Below, piece by piece: positions 1 to 8,484 of a stretch of 64,000 nt of DNA. The translations under genes and the position numbers were made by a program. The DNA comes from Pseudomonas sp. TMP9 (lineage in GTDB: Bacteria > Pseudomonadota > Gammaproteobacteria > Pseudomonadales > Pseudomonadaceae). The stretch is from positions 1,426,001 through 1,490,000 of the forward strand of contig NZ_CP149803.1 of the NCBI RefSeq assembly GCF_037943105.1. Direction: 5' to 3'. Below the pieces are notes generated by a model. That model ran no database searches and was not told the origin of the DNA. It saw nothing but the letters and a program-made list of their open reading frames with translations. Each line of letters starts with the position of its first letter. Within the stretch, counting starts at the first letter, position 1.

Positions 1-601
1 GTTCGGCCAGTATGAGTGCCTTGGGCAGTAACTCTTCGCTGGCTACAACTTCTTGCACTAAGCCGAGGCGATAGGCCTCATGGGCATCGAACTCATCACC
101 GGTCAGCAACCAGCGCATGGCATTGCCCCAGCCTGCCGTTTGATGCATACGCAAGGTGGCACCGCCGAAGGGGAAAATACCGCGTTGCACTTCCATTTGG
201 GCAAAACGGGTGTTGCTGGCGCACAGATTAATGTCTGAGGCGAGCATCAGCTCAATGCCAATGGTGTAGCAGTAGCCTTGCGCGGCGACGATCACCGGTT
301 TGCTCACCCGCGGCCCGCCAAAAACGCCCCAAGGGTCGCAACCGCCTTCGGGTATTTGCCAGCCAGCGGCAAACTGCGCCGCCACGTTGGCCAAGTCTAG
401 ACCTGCGGTGAAGTGTTCGCCATGGGCAAATACCAAGGCCACCCGGGCATCGCTGTCACGCTCAAACTCACCATAAGCCCGGCACATGTCGTCTAGCAGG
501 GGCAAATCGAACGCGTTACGTTTGCTTGCCCGGTCTAGACCGATCATCATGATTTGGCCGCGTTTTTCTCGGCTGACGCGGCCGCTGGTGCTTTGGGTCA
601 T
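1..601 (-). CDS. Enoyl-CoA hydratase/isomerase (crotonase) family protein, C-terminus cut off by window edge
   Basis: Reading the minus strand from the ATG at 601 gives an open frame to the window edge (about 200 residues). The frame has crotonase hallmarks: an oxyanion-hole loop of the type HGEHFTAGLDL, then a GYCYTIGIELMLASD segment and MEVQRGIFPFGG. Crotonases act on acyl-CoA thioesters, for example by hydration or isomerisation in beta-oxidation; the substrate cannot be read from sequence. It is divergent from deaD, as the crotonase PA2841 is beside PA2840 in P. aeruginosa. The C-terminal helices lie outside the window, so length and completeness are unknown. Confidence 0.85.
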   Translation of the reverse strand, partial: MTQSTSGRVSREKRGQIMMIGLDRASKRNAFDLPLLDDMCRAYGEFERDSDARVALVFAHGEHFTAGLDLANVAAQFAAGWQIPEGGCDPWGVFGGPRVSKPVIVAAQGYCYTIGIELMLASDINLCASNTRFAQMEVQRGIFPFGGATLRMHQTAGWGNAMRWLLTGDEFDAHEAYRLGLVQEVVASEELLPKALILAE

Positions 602-996
602 GGCGGTGAGTTCCTTGTGCGCGGGTTGAGTAAATTCAGCTGCAGGGTTATAGCTGACAGTTGCAGGCTATCAGAGCATGGCCACCAAGCACGTTATTGG
701 CACTATTAATGACCTATTTTTGCTCTGTTTCAGTGCTTATTTTGCAAAACCAGCCACATCGGCCAGGTTTTCAGGTATATTGCGCGCCGGTCAATTCATG
801 GCCACGTTCAGGTAGTACAACTCGCCCGAAGGTTAACTTTGGCAGTTAGTCCCTTTTGCGGACTATCCTTGACGATTCATTTATCACACGTTTTCGCAAA
901 TCCCCGCCGACATGGCTGCCAGGGTGACTTTCGGGTCTTACACGGCATGCGCAGCTTTGGAATATGGGTCTTTGCGGATGCACTAGAGGCAGACCC
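602..996. other. Divergent intergenic region / long deaD leader
   Basis: There are 395 bases without a gene between the crotonase and deaD starts. I see no convincing ORF. A TTGACG hexamer at 869-874 has no good -10 at the usual distance. The last 31 bases (966-996) carry GGGTCT and AGACCC arms that could fold around the deaD ribosome binding site. Cold-inducible RNA helicase genes in other bacteria often have long leaders, so this stretch is probably a transcribed 5' UTR plus promoters for both genes. Confidence 0.4.
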
Positions 997-2685
997 ATGA
1001 CCCAGGAAATCGGCGGCTTCGCCGCTCTCGATCTACACCCCAATGTTCTCGCTGCTGTTATTGCCACCGGCTATGAAGAGCCATCGGCTATTCAGATTCA
1101 AGCAATTCCAGTGATCCTTGCCGGCCACGACATGATCGGCCAAGCTCAGACGGGTACCGGTAAAACCGCTGCCTTCGCCCTGCCAATCCTCAGCCGCATT
1201 GACCCGGCCAAGCGTCAGCCACAAGCGCTTATCCTGGCGCCGACGCGTGAGTTGGCGCTGCAGGTTGCCACCGCGTTTGAAACCTATGCCAAGCAAATGC
1301 CTGGCGTTAGCGTTATTGCTGTTTACGGCGGCGCCCCGATGGGTCCGCAGCTGAAAGCCATTCGCAATGGTGCGCAAATTGTTGTGGCCACACCGGGTCG
1401 TCTGGTTGACCACTTGCGTCGTGACGAAAAAGTGCTGTCGACTATTCAGCACTTGGTTCTCGACGAAGCCGACGAAATGCTCAAGCTGGGCTTCATGGAT
1501 GACCTTGAAGTGATCTTCAAAGCCATGCCGGAAAGCCGTCAGACGGTGCTGTTCTCCGCCACGCTGCCGCACTCGATCCGTGCTATTGCTGAAAAGCACT
1601 TGCGTGATCCTAAGCACGTCAAAATCGAAACTAAAACGCAGACCGTAACTGCCATTGAGCAGGTGCACCTGATGGTTCACGCCGATCAGAAGCAAGCTGC
1701 CGTGCTGCGTTTACTCGAAGTCGAAGAGTTCGACGCACTGATCGGTTTTGTGCGCACCAAGCAAGCCACCTTGGACCTGGCCTCCGCGCTGGAAGCTAAG
1801 GGTTATAAGGCTGCCGCACTCAACGGCGATATCGCGCAGAACCAGCGTGAGCGCGTTATTGAGTCGTTGAAAGATGGCCGTTTGGACATCGTGATTGCAA
1901 CCGACGTTGCCGCTCGTGGCCTCGACGTACCGCGCATCACTCACGTGATGAACGTGGACATGCCATACGACCCTGAGTCCTACGTGCACCGTATTGGCCG
2001 TACTGGCCGTGCTGGCCGTACAGGTCGCGCCCTGCTGCTGGTGACGCCGCGTGAGCGTCGCATGCTGCAAGTTATTGAGCGTGTTACCGGTCAAAAAGTC
2101 GGTGAGGTAAAGCTGCCAGACGCCAAACAGGTACTGGATGCACGCATCAAAAAACTAACCAACAGCCTCGCGCCGTTGGTGGCTGATGCTGAAGCCAGCC
2201 ACGGTGAGTTGCTTGATCGCCTGACTGCTGATATCGGTTGCAGCCCGCGCGCGCTGGCCGCAGCCCTGCTGCGCAAGGCCACCAATGGCCAGGCACTGAC
2301 TCTGGCTGAAGTTGAACGTGATCAGCCATTGGTGCCCGGCAGCAGCGGCGGTCCGCGTGAACGTAGCGAGCGCAGCAGCGAACGCAGCGAACGTCCTGAT
2401 CGCGAAGGCAGCCGTGAGCGTCGTGCTCCAGTACCGCTGAGTGAAGGCAAAGCGCGTTGCCGTACCGCCTTGGGCGCTCGTGACGGTATCGCCGCGAAAA
2501 ACCTGCTGGGCGCCATTCTTAATGAAGGCGGTTTGGTCCGCGAAGACATCGGCCGCATTCAGGTGCGCGAGAGCTTCAGCTTGGTCGAACTGCCGGAAGA
2601 TGGCCTTGAGCGCCTACTGACTAAGCTCAAAGACACCCGTGTTGGCGGTAAGCCGTTGAAGTTGCGTCGTTATCGCGAAGATTGA
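997..2685 (+). CDS. deaD: DEAD-box ATP-dependent RNA helicase DeaD/CsdA
   Basis: This 562-residue helicase unwinds short RNA duplexes in ribosome assembly and mRNA turnover, especially in the cold. Visible motifs are the Walker A AQTGTGKT (Lys about 56), PTRELA, DEAD at about 156-159, SAT, and HRIGRTGRAGR in the second RecA-like domain. An Arg/Ser/Glu-rich low-complexity linker (about 447-475) leads into a C-terminal DbpA-type RNA-binding domain that ends in KLRRYRED. The ATG at 997 is preferred over an in-frame upstream ATG at 964, because the domain alignment begins there and AGAGG lies at 985-989. It corresponds to PA2840 and is monocistronic, with a strong terminator just downstream. Confidence 0.93.
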   Translation: MTQEIGGFAALDLHPNVLAAVIATGYEEPSAIQIQAIPVILAGHDMIGQAQTGTGKTAAFALPILSRIDPAKRQPQALILAPTRELALQVATAFETYAKQMPGVSVIAVYGGAPMGPQLKAIRNGAQIVVATPGRLVDHLRRDEKVLSTIQHLVLDEADEMLKLGFMDDLEVIFKAMPESRQTVLFSATLPHSIRAIAEKHLRDPKHVKIETKTQTVTAIEQVHLMVHADQKQAAVLRLLEVEEFDALIGFVRTKQATLDLASALEAKGYKAAALNGDIAQNQRERVIESLKDGRLDIVIATDVAARGLDVPRITHVMNVDMPYDPESYVHRIGRTGRAGRTGRALLLVTPRERRMLQVIERVTGQKVGEVKLPDAKQVLDARIKKLTNSLAPLVADAEASHGELLDRLTADIGCSPRALAAALLRKATNGQALTLAEVERDQPLVPGSSGGPRERSERSSERSERPDREGSRERRAPVPLSEGKARCRTALGARDGIAAKNLLGAILNEGGLVREDIGRIQVRESFSLVELPEDGLERLLTKLKDTRVGGKPLKLRRYRED

Positions 2686-2703
2686 TCTTCGCTGAATAAA
2701 GAA

Positions 2704-2726
2704 CCCCGCTCCGTGCGGGGTTTTTT
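2704..2726 (+). terminator. Rho-independent terminator of deaD
   Basis: A six-base-pair GC stem (CCCCGC / GCGGGG, 2704-2709 with 2715-2720) and a five-base loop are followed by six T. It lies 18 bases after the deaD stop. Confidence 0.9.
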
Positions 2727-2945
2727 ATGGCTGTTGCTCGGCGAGGTGTTGAGGTTAACGGTCGACGTTTGAAATCTTTAGCCGTGAGCTTGCTTGCGCT
2801 GCTTTTTATAAAGCCCAATTGTCAGTGCGCGGGTGGCTGCAAAAAGCTTTGCGCCGATCATCGATTAGCCGAGAGATAGCCTTTTATGCGACTTTTCCGC
2901 TTGGTTTAAGGCAGGATATTAAGCTCGATATTAACCGGAGGCGGT

Positions 2946-3602
2946 ATGCACGCAGACTTTTGGCAAACGCGCTGGGCGCGCAGAGAAATTGGCTTTCATC
3001 TGCCCCAGGTTAATCCCTATCTGCAACAGTACTGGCCGACGCTGGGCTTGCCGGTGGGTACACAGGTGTTGGTGCCGTTATGCGGCAAAAGTTTGGATCT
3101 GGCCTGGTTAGCCGGGCAGGGATTTGCAGTGGTTGGCGTTGAGCTGGCGCAGCGTGCCGTCGAAGATTTCTTCAATGAGCATGGGCTTGAAGCGCACGTC
3201 AGTCATGAGGGTGCGTTTCAGGTTTATCGAGCGGGCGCCGTGACCATTTATTGTGGGGATTTGTTCGCCCTAGAGTCCAAGCACGTGGCGCAGTGCAGCG
3301 CGTTGTATGATCGCGCCGCTTTGATTGCACTGCCGCAGGCAATGCGCGAGCGCTATGTGGCGCACTTGTCGCAGATTCTGCCCGCCGGCTGCCAGGGCGT
3401 ATTGGTAACCTTGGATTACGACCAAACGCAGATGCAGGGGCCGCCTTTCGCGGTGGCTGATGCTGAAGTGCAGCGCTTGTTTAAACCGGCTTGGCAACTG
3501 CAAAGCCTGACCAGCGCCGATGTGTTGGGCGAGAACTGGCGGTTTCTTAAACGCGGCCTTAGCCGTTTGGATGAGCGGGTGTACCAGCTTACACGGCAAT
3601 AA
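2946..3602 (+). CDS. tpm: Thiopurine S-methyltransferase
   Basis: A SAM-dependent methyltransferase of 218 residues, the normal length for bacterial TPMT. It methylates thiopurines and, in Pseudomonas, tellurite and selenium compounds. The N-terminus ([10 protein letters not shown]) is typical. The SAM-binding motif [19 protein letters not shown] lies at about 38-56, followed by VVGVELAQ. The start is supported by GGAG at 2936-2939. In P. aeruginosa tpm (PA2832) lies in the same neighbourhood, but several genes that separate it from deaD there are missing here. Confidence 0.92.
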   Translation: MHADFWQTRWARREIGFHLPQVNPYLQQYWPTLGLPVGTQVLVPLCGKSLDLAWLAGQGFAVVGVELAQRAVEDFFNEHGLEAHVSHEGAFQVYRAGAVTIYCGDLFALESKHVAQCSALYDRAALIALPQAMRERYVAHLSQILPAGCQGVLVTLDYDQTQMQGPPFAVADAEVQRLFKPAWQLQSLTSADVLGENWRFLKRGLSRLDERVYQLTRQ

Positions 3603-3619
3603 AGATATGAGCTAAAGCA

Positions 3620-3656
3620 GGATCGCTCAGCCGCTTTAGTGGTGACTGAGCGATCC
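3620..3656. terminator. Hairpin between convergent tpm and DUF2513 gene
   Basis: Perfect 11-bp inverted repeat: GGATCGCTCAG at 3620-3630 and its complement at 3646-3656, with a 15-base loop. There is no T tract on either strand, so it is only a probable transcription barrier. A competing 7-bp pairing (3612-3618 with 3633-3639) is also possible. Confidence 0.45.
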
Positions 3657-3673
3657 ACTTGGGCAGCTTATCG

Positions 3674-4060
3674 TCACAACGCTTCGACGGTGATTGTGTC
3701 GAACACCTCTGGCGTCAACGCCGCCAAGCCATGGCTTTCAAGCACTTGACGCGGATGTTGCTCACCGGGAAGGCTGCTGTCGATCATGCTCAAAAGCTGC
3801 AAGCCTCGCGGGGTCAGTACAAAATTCTCACCATTGCCGCCCTCAATTTCTGGGCGTGGGGCGATAAAACCAGCCTCCAGCAACTGTGCTTCGTAGCGTG
3901 TGGCTTGCGCCTTAAGTGCATCAACATCACTGACAGGGTGCCCGGTTTGATCTGAGTGGGCGGCTAATTCTTGTGCATAGAGGCGCGGCGCAAAATGCTC
4001 ATCAGCAGACTTTTGCACCTCAAGCAGCAAGCGTTCGATTAGATCCCAGTTGTAGTGCAT
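3674..4060 (-). CDS. DUF2513-like small protein
   Basis: This is a 128-residue soluble protein starting MHYNWDLIERLLLEVQKSA, a beginning I associate with the DUF2513 family. The later part, ending in a segment like FVLTPRGLQLL, resembles the wing region of a winged-helix fold. No function is established. The frame stays open upstream to 4189. The ATG at 4060 is chosen because a G-rich ribosome binding site lies six to ten bases before it and the family-like sequence starts there. The gene runs convergently with tpm and downstream of htpX, with a terminator between. Confidence 0.65.
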   Translation of the reverse strand: MHYNWDLIERLLLEVQKSADEHFAPRLYAQELAAHSDQTGHPVSDVDALKAQATRYEAQLLEAGFIAPRPEIEGGNGENFVLTPRGLQLLSMIDSSLPGEQHPRQVLESHGLAALTPEVFDTITVEAL

Positions 4061-4210
4061 ATGATTGCCCCCCAGAATTTTTAAACCCGGCGCAAGGCCG
4101 AGGTCAGGCCAGCCGTTACGATGGGCCCTGTTAAATTCCGATTCAGGAGGGGTGAGAAAGTTCGGTTTAAGCGCATTAAGCCCGCACAAACGGGCGGAGT
4201 GAGACGAAAA

Positions 4211-4234
4211 AATGGCGACCTAAGGGTCGCCATT
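4211..4234 (-). terminator. Terminator downstream of htpX
   Basis: Ten-bp perfect stem (AATGGCGACC / GGTCGCCATT) with a four-base loop. On the minus strand it is followed by a run of T, 18 bases after the htpX stop. Confidence 0.88.
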
Positions 4235-4252
4235 TTATGACGCATGCCTGAT

Positions 4253-5125
4253 TTAGCCGCGCTGGCGCAGGGCTTCAATCCGCTGCTCCAATGGTGGGTG
4301 GGTCATTAACAGACCTGCCAAGCCATGCTTTAGGCCGCCATTGATGCCGAAGGCCATTAAGCTATTAGGCATCGTCACCGGTACTTCCTGTTCGGCGCGC
4401 AGGCGCTGCAGGGCGGCGATCATCGCGCCAGTGCCAGCGAGGCGTGCACCGGCTTCGTCAGCCTTGAACTCGCGCTTACGCGAGAACCACATAACGATAA
4501 TGCTGGCCAGAATACCCAGTACGAGCTCGGCAAAAATGGTCGCCACAAAATAGCCAATGCCCGGGCCGCCTTCGTTTTTAAGGATGACCTTGTCGACGAA
4601 GTTGCCGAAGATCCGTGCGAAGAACATCACGAAGGTGTTCACCACGCCTTGAATAAGCGCCAGAGTGACCATATCGCCATTGGCCACGTGACCAATTTCG
4701 TGGGCCAGTACAGCGCGTACTTCGTCCGGTGAGAAGCGCTCCAGCAGGCCTTGGCTTACTGCCACTAGGGCATCGTTTTTATTCCAGCCGGTGGCGAACG
4801 CATTGGATTCATAGGCCGGGAAAATACCCACTTCTGGCATTTTGATGCCAGCTTCGCGGGACAGTTCTTCGACAGTCTGCATCAGCCACTGCTCATGGCG
4901 TGTGCGCGGCTGAGTGATGATTTCGGTCTTGGTGCTCATCTTCGCCATCCACTTGGACAGGAACAGCGAGATCAGCGACCCGGCAAAACCAAATACGGCG
5001 CAGAAAATCAGCAAGCTGCCGTAGTTCTGCCCGGTGAAGCGGTCCACCCCAAGCAATTTCAGGGTGATGCTGGCAATGATCAACACCGCGATGTTGGTGG
5101 CCAGGAACAACATAATGCGCATCAT
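4253..5125 (-). CDS. htpX: Membrane zinc protease HtpX (M48B)
   Basis: A 290-residue inner-membrane protease for quality control of membrane proteins, alongside FtsH. Two hydrophobic segments (about 4-25 and 36-58) precede the catalytic motif HEIGH (His142, Glu143, His146); the third zinc ligand is probably the Glu in [12 protein letters not shown] near 222. Two more hydrophobic stretches follow the HEIGH motif. GAGGAG lies 12 bases before the first ATG; a second ATG follows immediately. The gene is the PA2830 homologue. A long inverted repeat sits in its leader and may be regulatory. Confidence 0.95.
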   Translation of the reverse strand: MMRIMLFLATNIAVLIIASITLKLLGVDRFTGQNYGSLLIFCAVFGFAGSLISLFLSKWMAKMSTKTEIITQPRTRHEQWLMQTVEELSREAGIKMPEVGIFPAYESNAFATGWNKNDALVAVSQGLLERFSPDEVRAVLAHEIGHVANGDMVTLALIQGVVNTFVMFFARIFGNFVDKVILKNEGGPGIGYFVATIFAELVLGILASIIVMWFSRKREFKADEAGARLAGTGAMIAALQRLRAEQEVPVTMPNSLMAFGINGGLKHGLAGLLMTHPPLEQRIEALRQRG

Positions 5126-5160
5126 GATCTGTTGAGACTCCTCACGGGAACGTGCTGATA

Positions 5161-5210
5161 GGTCGCTGTAAAACCTCGGTTTGGCTGCATCGCCAGGTTT
5201 TACAGCGGCC
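5161..5210. repeat. 16-bp inverted repeat in the htpX leader
   Basis: GCTGTAAAACCT at 5165-5176 is perfectly complemented by 5195-5206. The pairing continues to 5161/5210 with one G-T wobble, leaving an 18-base loop. It ends about 35 bases upstream of the htpX start, between htpX and the gene at 5273-5725. No T tract follows, so it does not look like a simple terminator. It could be an operator, an attenuator or an RNA-stability element. Confidence 0.6.
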
Positions 5211-5272
5211 TGCTGTTAGTTATGTCGGCTATATAAGGGCGCACACCCCTGCACTTCAACCTGACGACTATT

Positions 5273-5725
5273 TCAAACTATGTCGTTTGCGCCGCTCAGG
5301 GTGCTTTCGAACAGTAAGCGAGTGAGGCGGGCGATGCGTTCGCCGTGCTGCTGGCCTAGCGCTTCCCGTAACTGAAAGGCGAGGGTGGCGTGCACGCGGC
5401 GAATGCTTGGCGGCAATGCATCGCCATCTGGCACAGCATGCGGCACACCACGGGTTAGGCGCAGAAAGCCTTTTTCCGTGAGTACAGCTTGGTCCAGTGC
5501 GTCGAAGCCGATGGTTGTGTCAAAGCGGATATAACCTTCTTCGGCTAACCACAACAACGCACCCAGGCAGCTTTGGTGGCGCGGTGTTGGTAGGCCGAAT
5601 TCATCGGGCTCTTCACGGCCGATCAGGTCTTCGACATACAACGCCGCTTTGCTCGGGAACGCGTGGTAAAGGCTTAGCATGCCGGCGGCGGCGTCTTTGT
5701 AGAAATCGTCGATTTGCAGGTCCAT
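5273..5725 (-). CDS. Conserved hypothetical protein, translationally coupled to SDR
   Basis: I do not recognise this 150-residue protein as a named family. It is soluble, with no signal peptide or membrane segment, and starts MDLQIDDFYKDAAAGMLSLY. Its middle (CLGALLWLAEEGYIRFDTTIGFDALDQAVLTEKGFLRL) resembles a winged-helix fold, with helices then a basic hairpin. The start is fixed by a TGATG overlap with the stop of the upstream SDR gene, which implies co-translation. A longer open frame runs upstream inside the SDR gene and is probably a shadow. Co-regulation with the oxidoreductase is likely; the function is unknown. Confidence 0.75.
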   Translation of the reverse strand: MDLQIDDFYKDAAAGMLSLYHAFPSKAALYVEDLIGREEPDEFGLPTPRHQSCLGALLWLAEEGYIRFDTTIGFDALDQAVLTEKGFLRLTRGVPHAVPDGDALPPSIRRVHATLAFQLREALGQQHGERIARLTRLLFESTLSGANDIV

Positions 5726-6468
5726 CAGAATTTGCCAATCACTGCGGTCGGAAGATACGGCAGCACGCGACCCAACAGGGCCCATGGCCAGCCCGGTACG
5801 TAAGCGCTGGGTGTGCGTTGTTCGATGTGCTGGGCGATCAACGCCGCGCCACGTTCTACGCTGATTAAGAAGGGCCGGCTGGGCATGTCGCTGTTCAGCG
5901 GCGTGTCGATAAAGCCCGGCAGCAGCAGGGTGGTGTCGATGTGTTTGCCAAGCAATTCGGCGCGAGTCGCTTCCATATAGCTGATCAGCCCGGCCTTACT
6001 TGCCGAGTAGGCGGCCGTGTGGGGTAAGCCGCGTTTGCCAGCGACCGAGGCGACCGCCACCAGATGCCCGTAGCCTTGTTGACGAAACAGTGCACAAGCC
6101 GCATCCAGGCAGGCAATCGCGCCAATCAGATTCGTTTCTACTGTGCGTTTGGCGCGGTCGAAGTAGCCACCACCGGCTTTACCGGTCAGAGCGATGCCGG
6201 CATTGGCGATAATCCCATCCAACCCGCCTAGGGCATTCGCCGCCAAGTTCACGGCCTCTTGGCAGGCGGCGTAATCCGTCACATCCAGTGGCAATACAAC
6301 AACGCGGTTGCCGAAGCGTGACTGCAGTTCAGCCGCCAGCAGGTGCAGGCTGTCCTCACGCCGCGCCGCCAGCGCCAGGTCGTAACCCTTGGCAGCCAAT
6401 TCGCGGGCTAGGGCTGCACCAATGCCGGAACTGGCCCCGGTCAGTAGGTAGCGTTTGCCTCGGCTCAT
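5725..6468 (-). CDS. Short-chain dehydrogenase/reductase
   Basis: A 247-residue classical SDR. The Rossmann glycine motif TGASSGIG is at 10-17, NAG at about 89-91, catalytic Ser141, and the YSASK motif gives Tyr154 and Lys158. It should oxidise or reduce a carbonyl/hydroxyl substrate with NAD(P); the substrate is unknown. The hydrophobic tail resembles SDRs that act on lipid-like substrates. The start follows alaA by 11 bases, so alaA, this gene and the following coupled gene probably form one transcript. Confidence 0.85.
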   Translation of the reverse strand: MSRGKRYLLTGASSGIGAALARELAAKGYDLALAARREDSLHLLAAELQSRFGNRVVVLPLDVTDYAACQEAVNLAANALGGLDGIIANAGIALTGKAGGGYFDRAKRTVETNLIGAIACLDAACALFRQQGYGHLVAVASVAGKRGLPHTAAYSASKAGLISYMEATRAELLGKHIDTTLLLPGFIDTPLNSDMPSRPFLISVERGAALIAQHIEQRTPSAYVPGWPWALLGRVLPYLPTAVIGKF

Positions 6469-6479
6469 GCTGCTCTCCG

Positions 6480-7691
6480 TTACTGTTGGTAAGTCTTGAG
6501 GAAGTTGCCGATGCGACCGATAGCCATGTCCAGTTCATCGACCCGCGGCAGCGTGACCACGCGGAAGTGATCCGGCCACGGCCAATTGAAGGCCGTGCCT
6601 TGAACGACTAGGAGCTTTTCCGAAAGTAGCAGGTCGAGAACAAACTTTTCATCGTTGTGGATCGGGCAGATTTTTGGGTCGATCTTGGGGAAGGCATACA
6701 GTGCACCCATCGGTTTGACGCAGCTCACACCGGGGATGTCGTTGAGCAGCTCCCAGGTACGGTTGCGTTGCTCCAAAAGACGGCCTTGCGGCAGCACCAG
6801 GTCATTGATGCTTTGGTAGCCGCCCAGTGCGGTTTGGATCGCGTGTTGGCTCGGTACGTTGGCACACAGGCGCATATTGGCGAGGATGTCGATGCCTTCG
6901 ATGTAGCTCTGCGCGCGGTGCTTGGGCCCGGAAATCGCCACCCAGCCGGAGCGGAAACCCGCCACCCGATAGGACTTGGACAGGCCATTAAAGGTCAAAC
7001 ACAACACATCTGGGGCCAGCGAGGCGGTGCAAATATGTTGGGCGCCGTCGTAGAGAATCTTGTCGTAGATTTCATCGGAGAAGAGCACCAGGTTGTGCTG
7101 GCGCGCCAGTTCGACGATGTCCATCAGCACTTCTTTGGAATACACCGCGCCGGTTGGGTTATTAGGGTTGATCAATACCAAGGCTTTGGTGTTTGGGGTG
7201 ATCTTGGCCTTCATATCGGCGATATCGGGGAACCAGCCGGCCTGCTCATCGCACAGGTAATGCACGGGCTTACCGCCTGACAACGCCACCGCAGCCGTCC
7301 ATAAGGGGTAATCCGGGGCTGGAATCAGCACTTCATCGCCGTTGTTAAGCAGCGCCTGCATGGCCATGACAATCAGCTCGGAGACGCCGTTGCCGAGGTA
7401 GATATCTTCGATACCAATGCCTTCAACCTGCTTTTGCTGGTAGTACTGCATCACCGCCTTGCGTGCGCTGAACAGGCCTTTAGAGTCGCTGTAGCCTTGG
7501 GCTGTGGGCAGATTGCGGATCACGTCCTGCAGAATTTCTTCCGGCGCCTCGAAACCAAACGGTGCCGGGTTGCCAATGTTCAGCTTGAGGATGCGATGGC
7601 CTTCCTCTTCCAGGCGTTTAGCGTGCTTGAGCACCGGCCCGCGGATGTCATAGCAAACGTTGGCGAGCTTGTTGGATTTGCTGAACTGCAT
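6480..7691 (-). CDS. alaA: Alanine transaminase (class I/II PLP aminotransferase)
   Basis: A 403-residue fold-type I aminotransferase that interconverts pyruvate/glutamate and alanine/2-oxoglutarate. Visible features are SDEIYDKILYDG, which holds the cofactor-pyridine Asp and Tyr, and the Schiff-base lysine in NGLSKSYRVAGFRSGW (Lys239). The sequence begins MQFSKSNKLANVCYDIRGPV, characteristic of the AlaA/YfbQ group (PA2828-like). The whole length matches that family. It is the likely first gene of an operon with the SDR downstream, and is divergent from msrB. Confidence 0.9.
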   Translation of the reverse strand: MQFSKSNKLANVCYDIRGPVLKHAKRLEEEGHRILKLNIGNPAPFGFEAPEEILQDVIRNLPTAQGYSDSKGLFSARKAVMQYYQQKQVEGIGIEDIYLGNGVSELIVMAMQALLNNGDEVLIPAPDYPLWTAAVALSGGKPVHYLCDEQAGWFPDIADMKAKITPNTKALVLINPNNPTGAVYSKEVLMDIVELARQHNLVLFSDEIYDKILYDGAQHICTASLAPDVLCLTFNGLSKSYRVAGFRSGWVAISGPKHRAQSYIEGIDILANMRLCANVPSQHAIQTALGGYQSINDLVLPQGRLLEQRNRTWELLNDIPGVSCVKPMGALYAFPKIDPKICPIHNDEKFVLDLLLSEKLLVVQGTAFNWPWPDHFRVVTLPRVDELDMAIGRIGNFLKTYQQ

Positions 7692-7913
7692 GAATGTGAT
7701 CCCAATAGAAGGAAACGCCGCGTGACAGCTACGGCCTTGGCAGGTTGTATCGCCGGTGACAGACTGGGGCCGAATGATACGTGGCAGCCTGATGTTGGCA
7801 AAGGGACTGGTCGGGCTTTTTTATAGCCTACTGGCTACGGCCACAACCCCGTGTGCCATCGCTGCGTGACCTTAAAAATCGTTCCAGACGATTTCTTTTA
7901 TGAGGATTTACCC

Positions 7914-8315
7914 ATGAATAAGCTGGAAAAACCCTTAGAAGCCTGGCGTGAAGAGCTTTCCGATGAGCAGTTCCAGGTGTGCCGTTTGGGCGGCACTGAG
8001 CGCGCGTTTACCGGCCAGTACAATGACTGCAAAGCCTCAGGTATTTATCACTGTGCGTGCTGCCAAGCTGATTTGTTTGATTCGGCGGCTAAATACGACT
8101 CCGGCAGTGGCTGGCCGAGCTACTTTCAGCCGGTCAGCAATGAAGCCATCCGCAGCGTGGATGATCACCAGCACGGCATGCATCGCATTGAAGTCAAATG
8201 CGCCACGTGTGATGCCCACCTAGGCCATGTATTCCCCGATGGGCCGGCGCCGACCGGGCTGCGCTATTGCATCAATTCGGCATCGCTTCAGTTGGTGGCT
8301 AAACCTGAGGCGTAA
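7914..8315 (+). CDS. msrB: Peptide-methionine (R)-S-oxide reductase MsrB
   Basis: A 133-residue enzyme that reduces the R epimer of methionine sulfoxide in proteins. Zinc is held by Cys47/Cys50 (in HCACCQ) and Cys96/Cys99 (in [10 protein letters not shown]). The catalytic Cys is Cys119 in [11 protein letters not shown]. The frame stays open upstream to 7851, but the ATG at 7914 has GAGG at 7902-7905 and fits the family start. There is no fused MsrA. It stands just before the gpx-ospR pair, as in PA2827-PA2825. Confidence 0.95.
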   Translation: MNKLEKPLEAWREELSDEQFQVCRLGGTERAFTGQYNDCKASGIYHCACCQADLFDSAAKYDSGSGWPSYFQPVSNEAIRSVDDHQHGMHRIEVKCATCDAHLGHVFPDGPAPTGLRYCINSASLQLVAKPEA

Positions 8316-8416
8316 TGCTTGCAGGCTTCGGTTTGAGACTCTGCCTGCTGTTGCTTGGAGCTAGATTTTAACCAGCAGCAGGGTGGGGCTGTGAAAATAG
8401 AGCTCTTAATTTTAAT

Positions 8417-8442
8417 CAATTAGATTGTGCGCAATCTAATTG
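8417..8442. promoter_or_regulatory. Candidate OspR (OhrR-type) operator
   Basis: A perfect 11-bp inverted repeat, CAATTAGATTG (8417-8427) and CAATCTAATTG (8432-8442), is separated by TGCG. It covers the -35 element of the gpx promoter. AT-rich dyads of this sort are the usual targets of OhrR-family MarR regulators, and the regulator gene lies in the same operon. Binding itself is inferred. Confidence 0.75.
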
Positions 8443-8453
8443 TTCGCTATCTT
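8425..8453 (+). promoter_or_regulatory. Sigma-70 promoter of gpx-ospR
   Basis: TTGTGC (8425-8430) and TATCTT (8448-8453) are separated by exactly 17 bases. The promoter lies 31 bases upstream of the gpx start and overlaps the palindromic operator, so repressor binding would block RNA polymerase. Confidence 0.7.
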
Positions 8454-8484
8454 GTACCCATCGCCACTTACTAGGATCATCCAC

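Noticed and set aside
1033..1695. 220-codon antisense frame opposite deaD
   Set aside because: Overlaps the conserved helicase core; its residues look like complement-derived noise.
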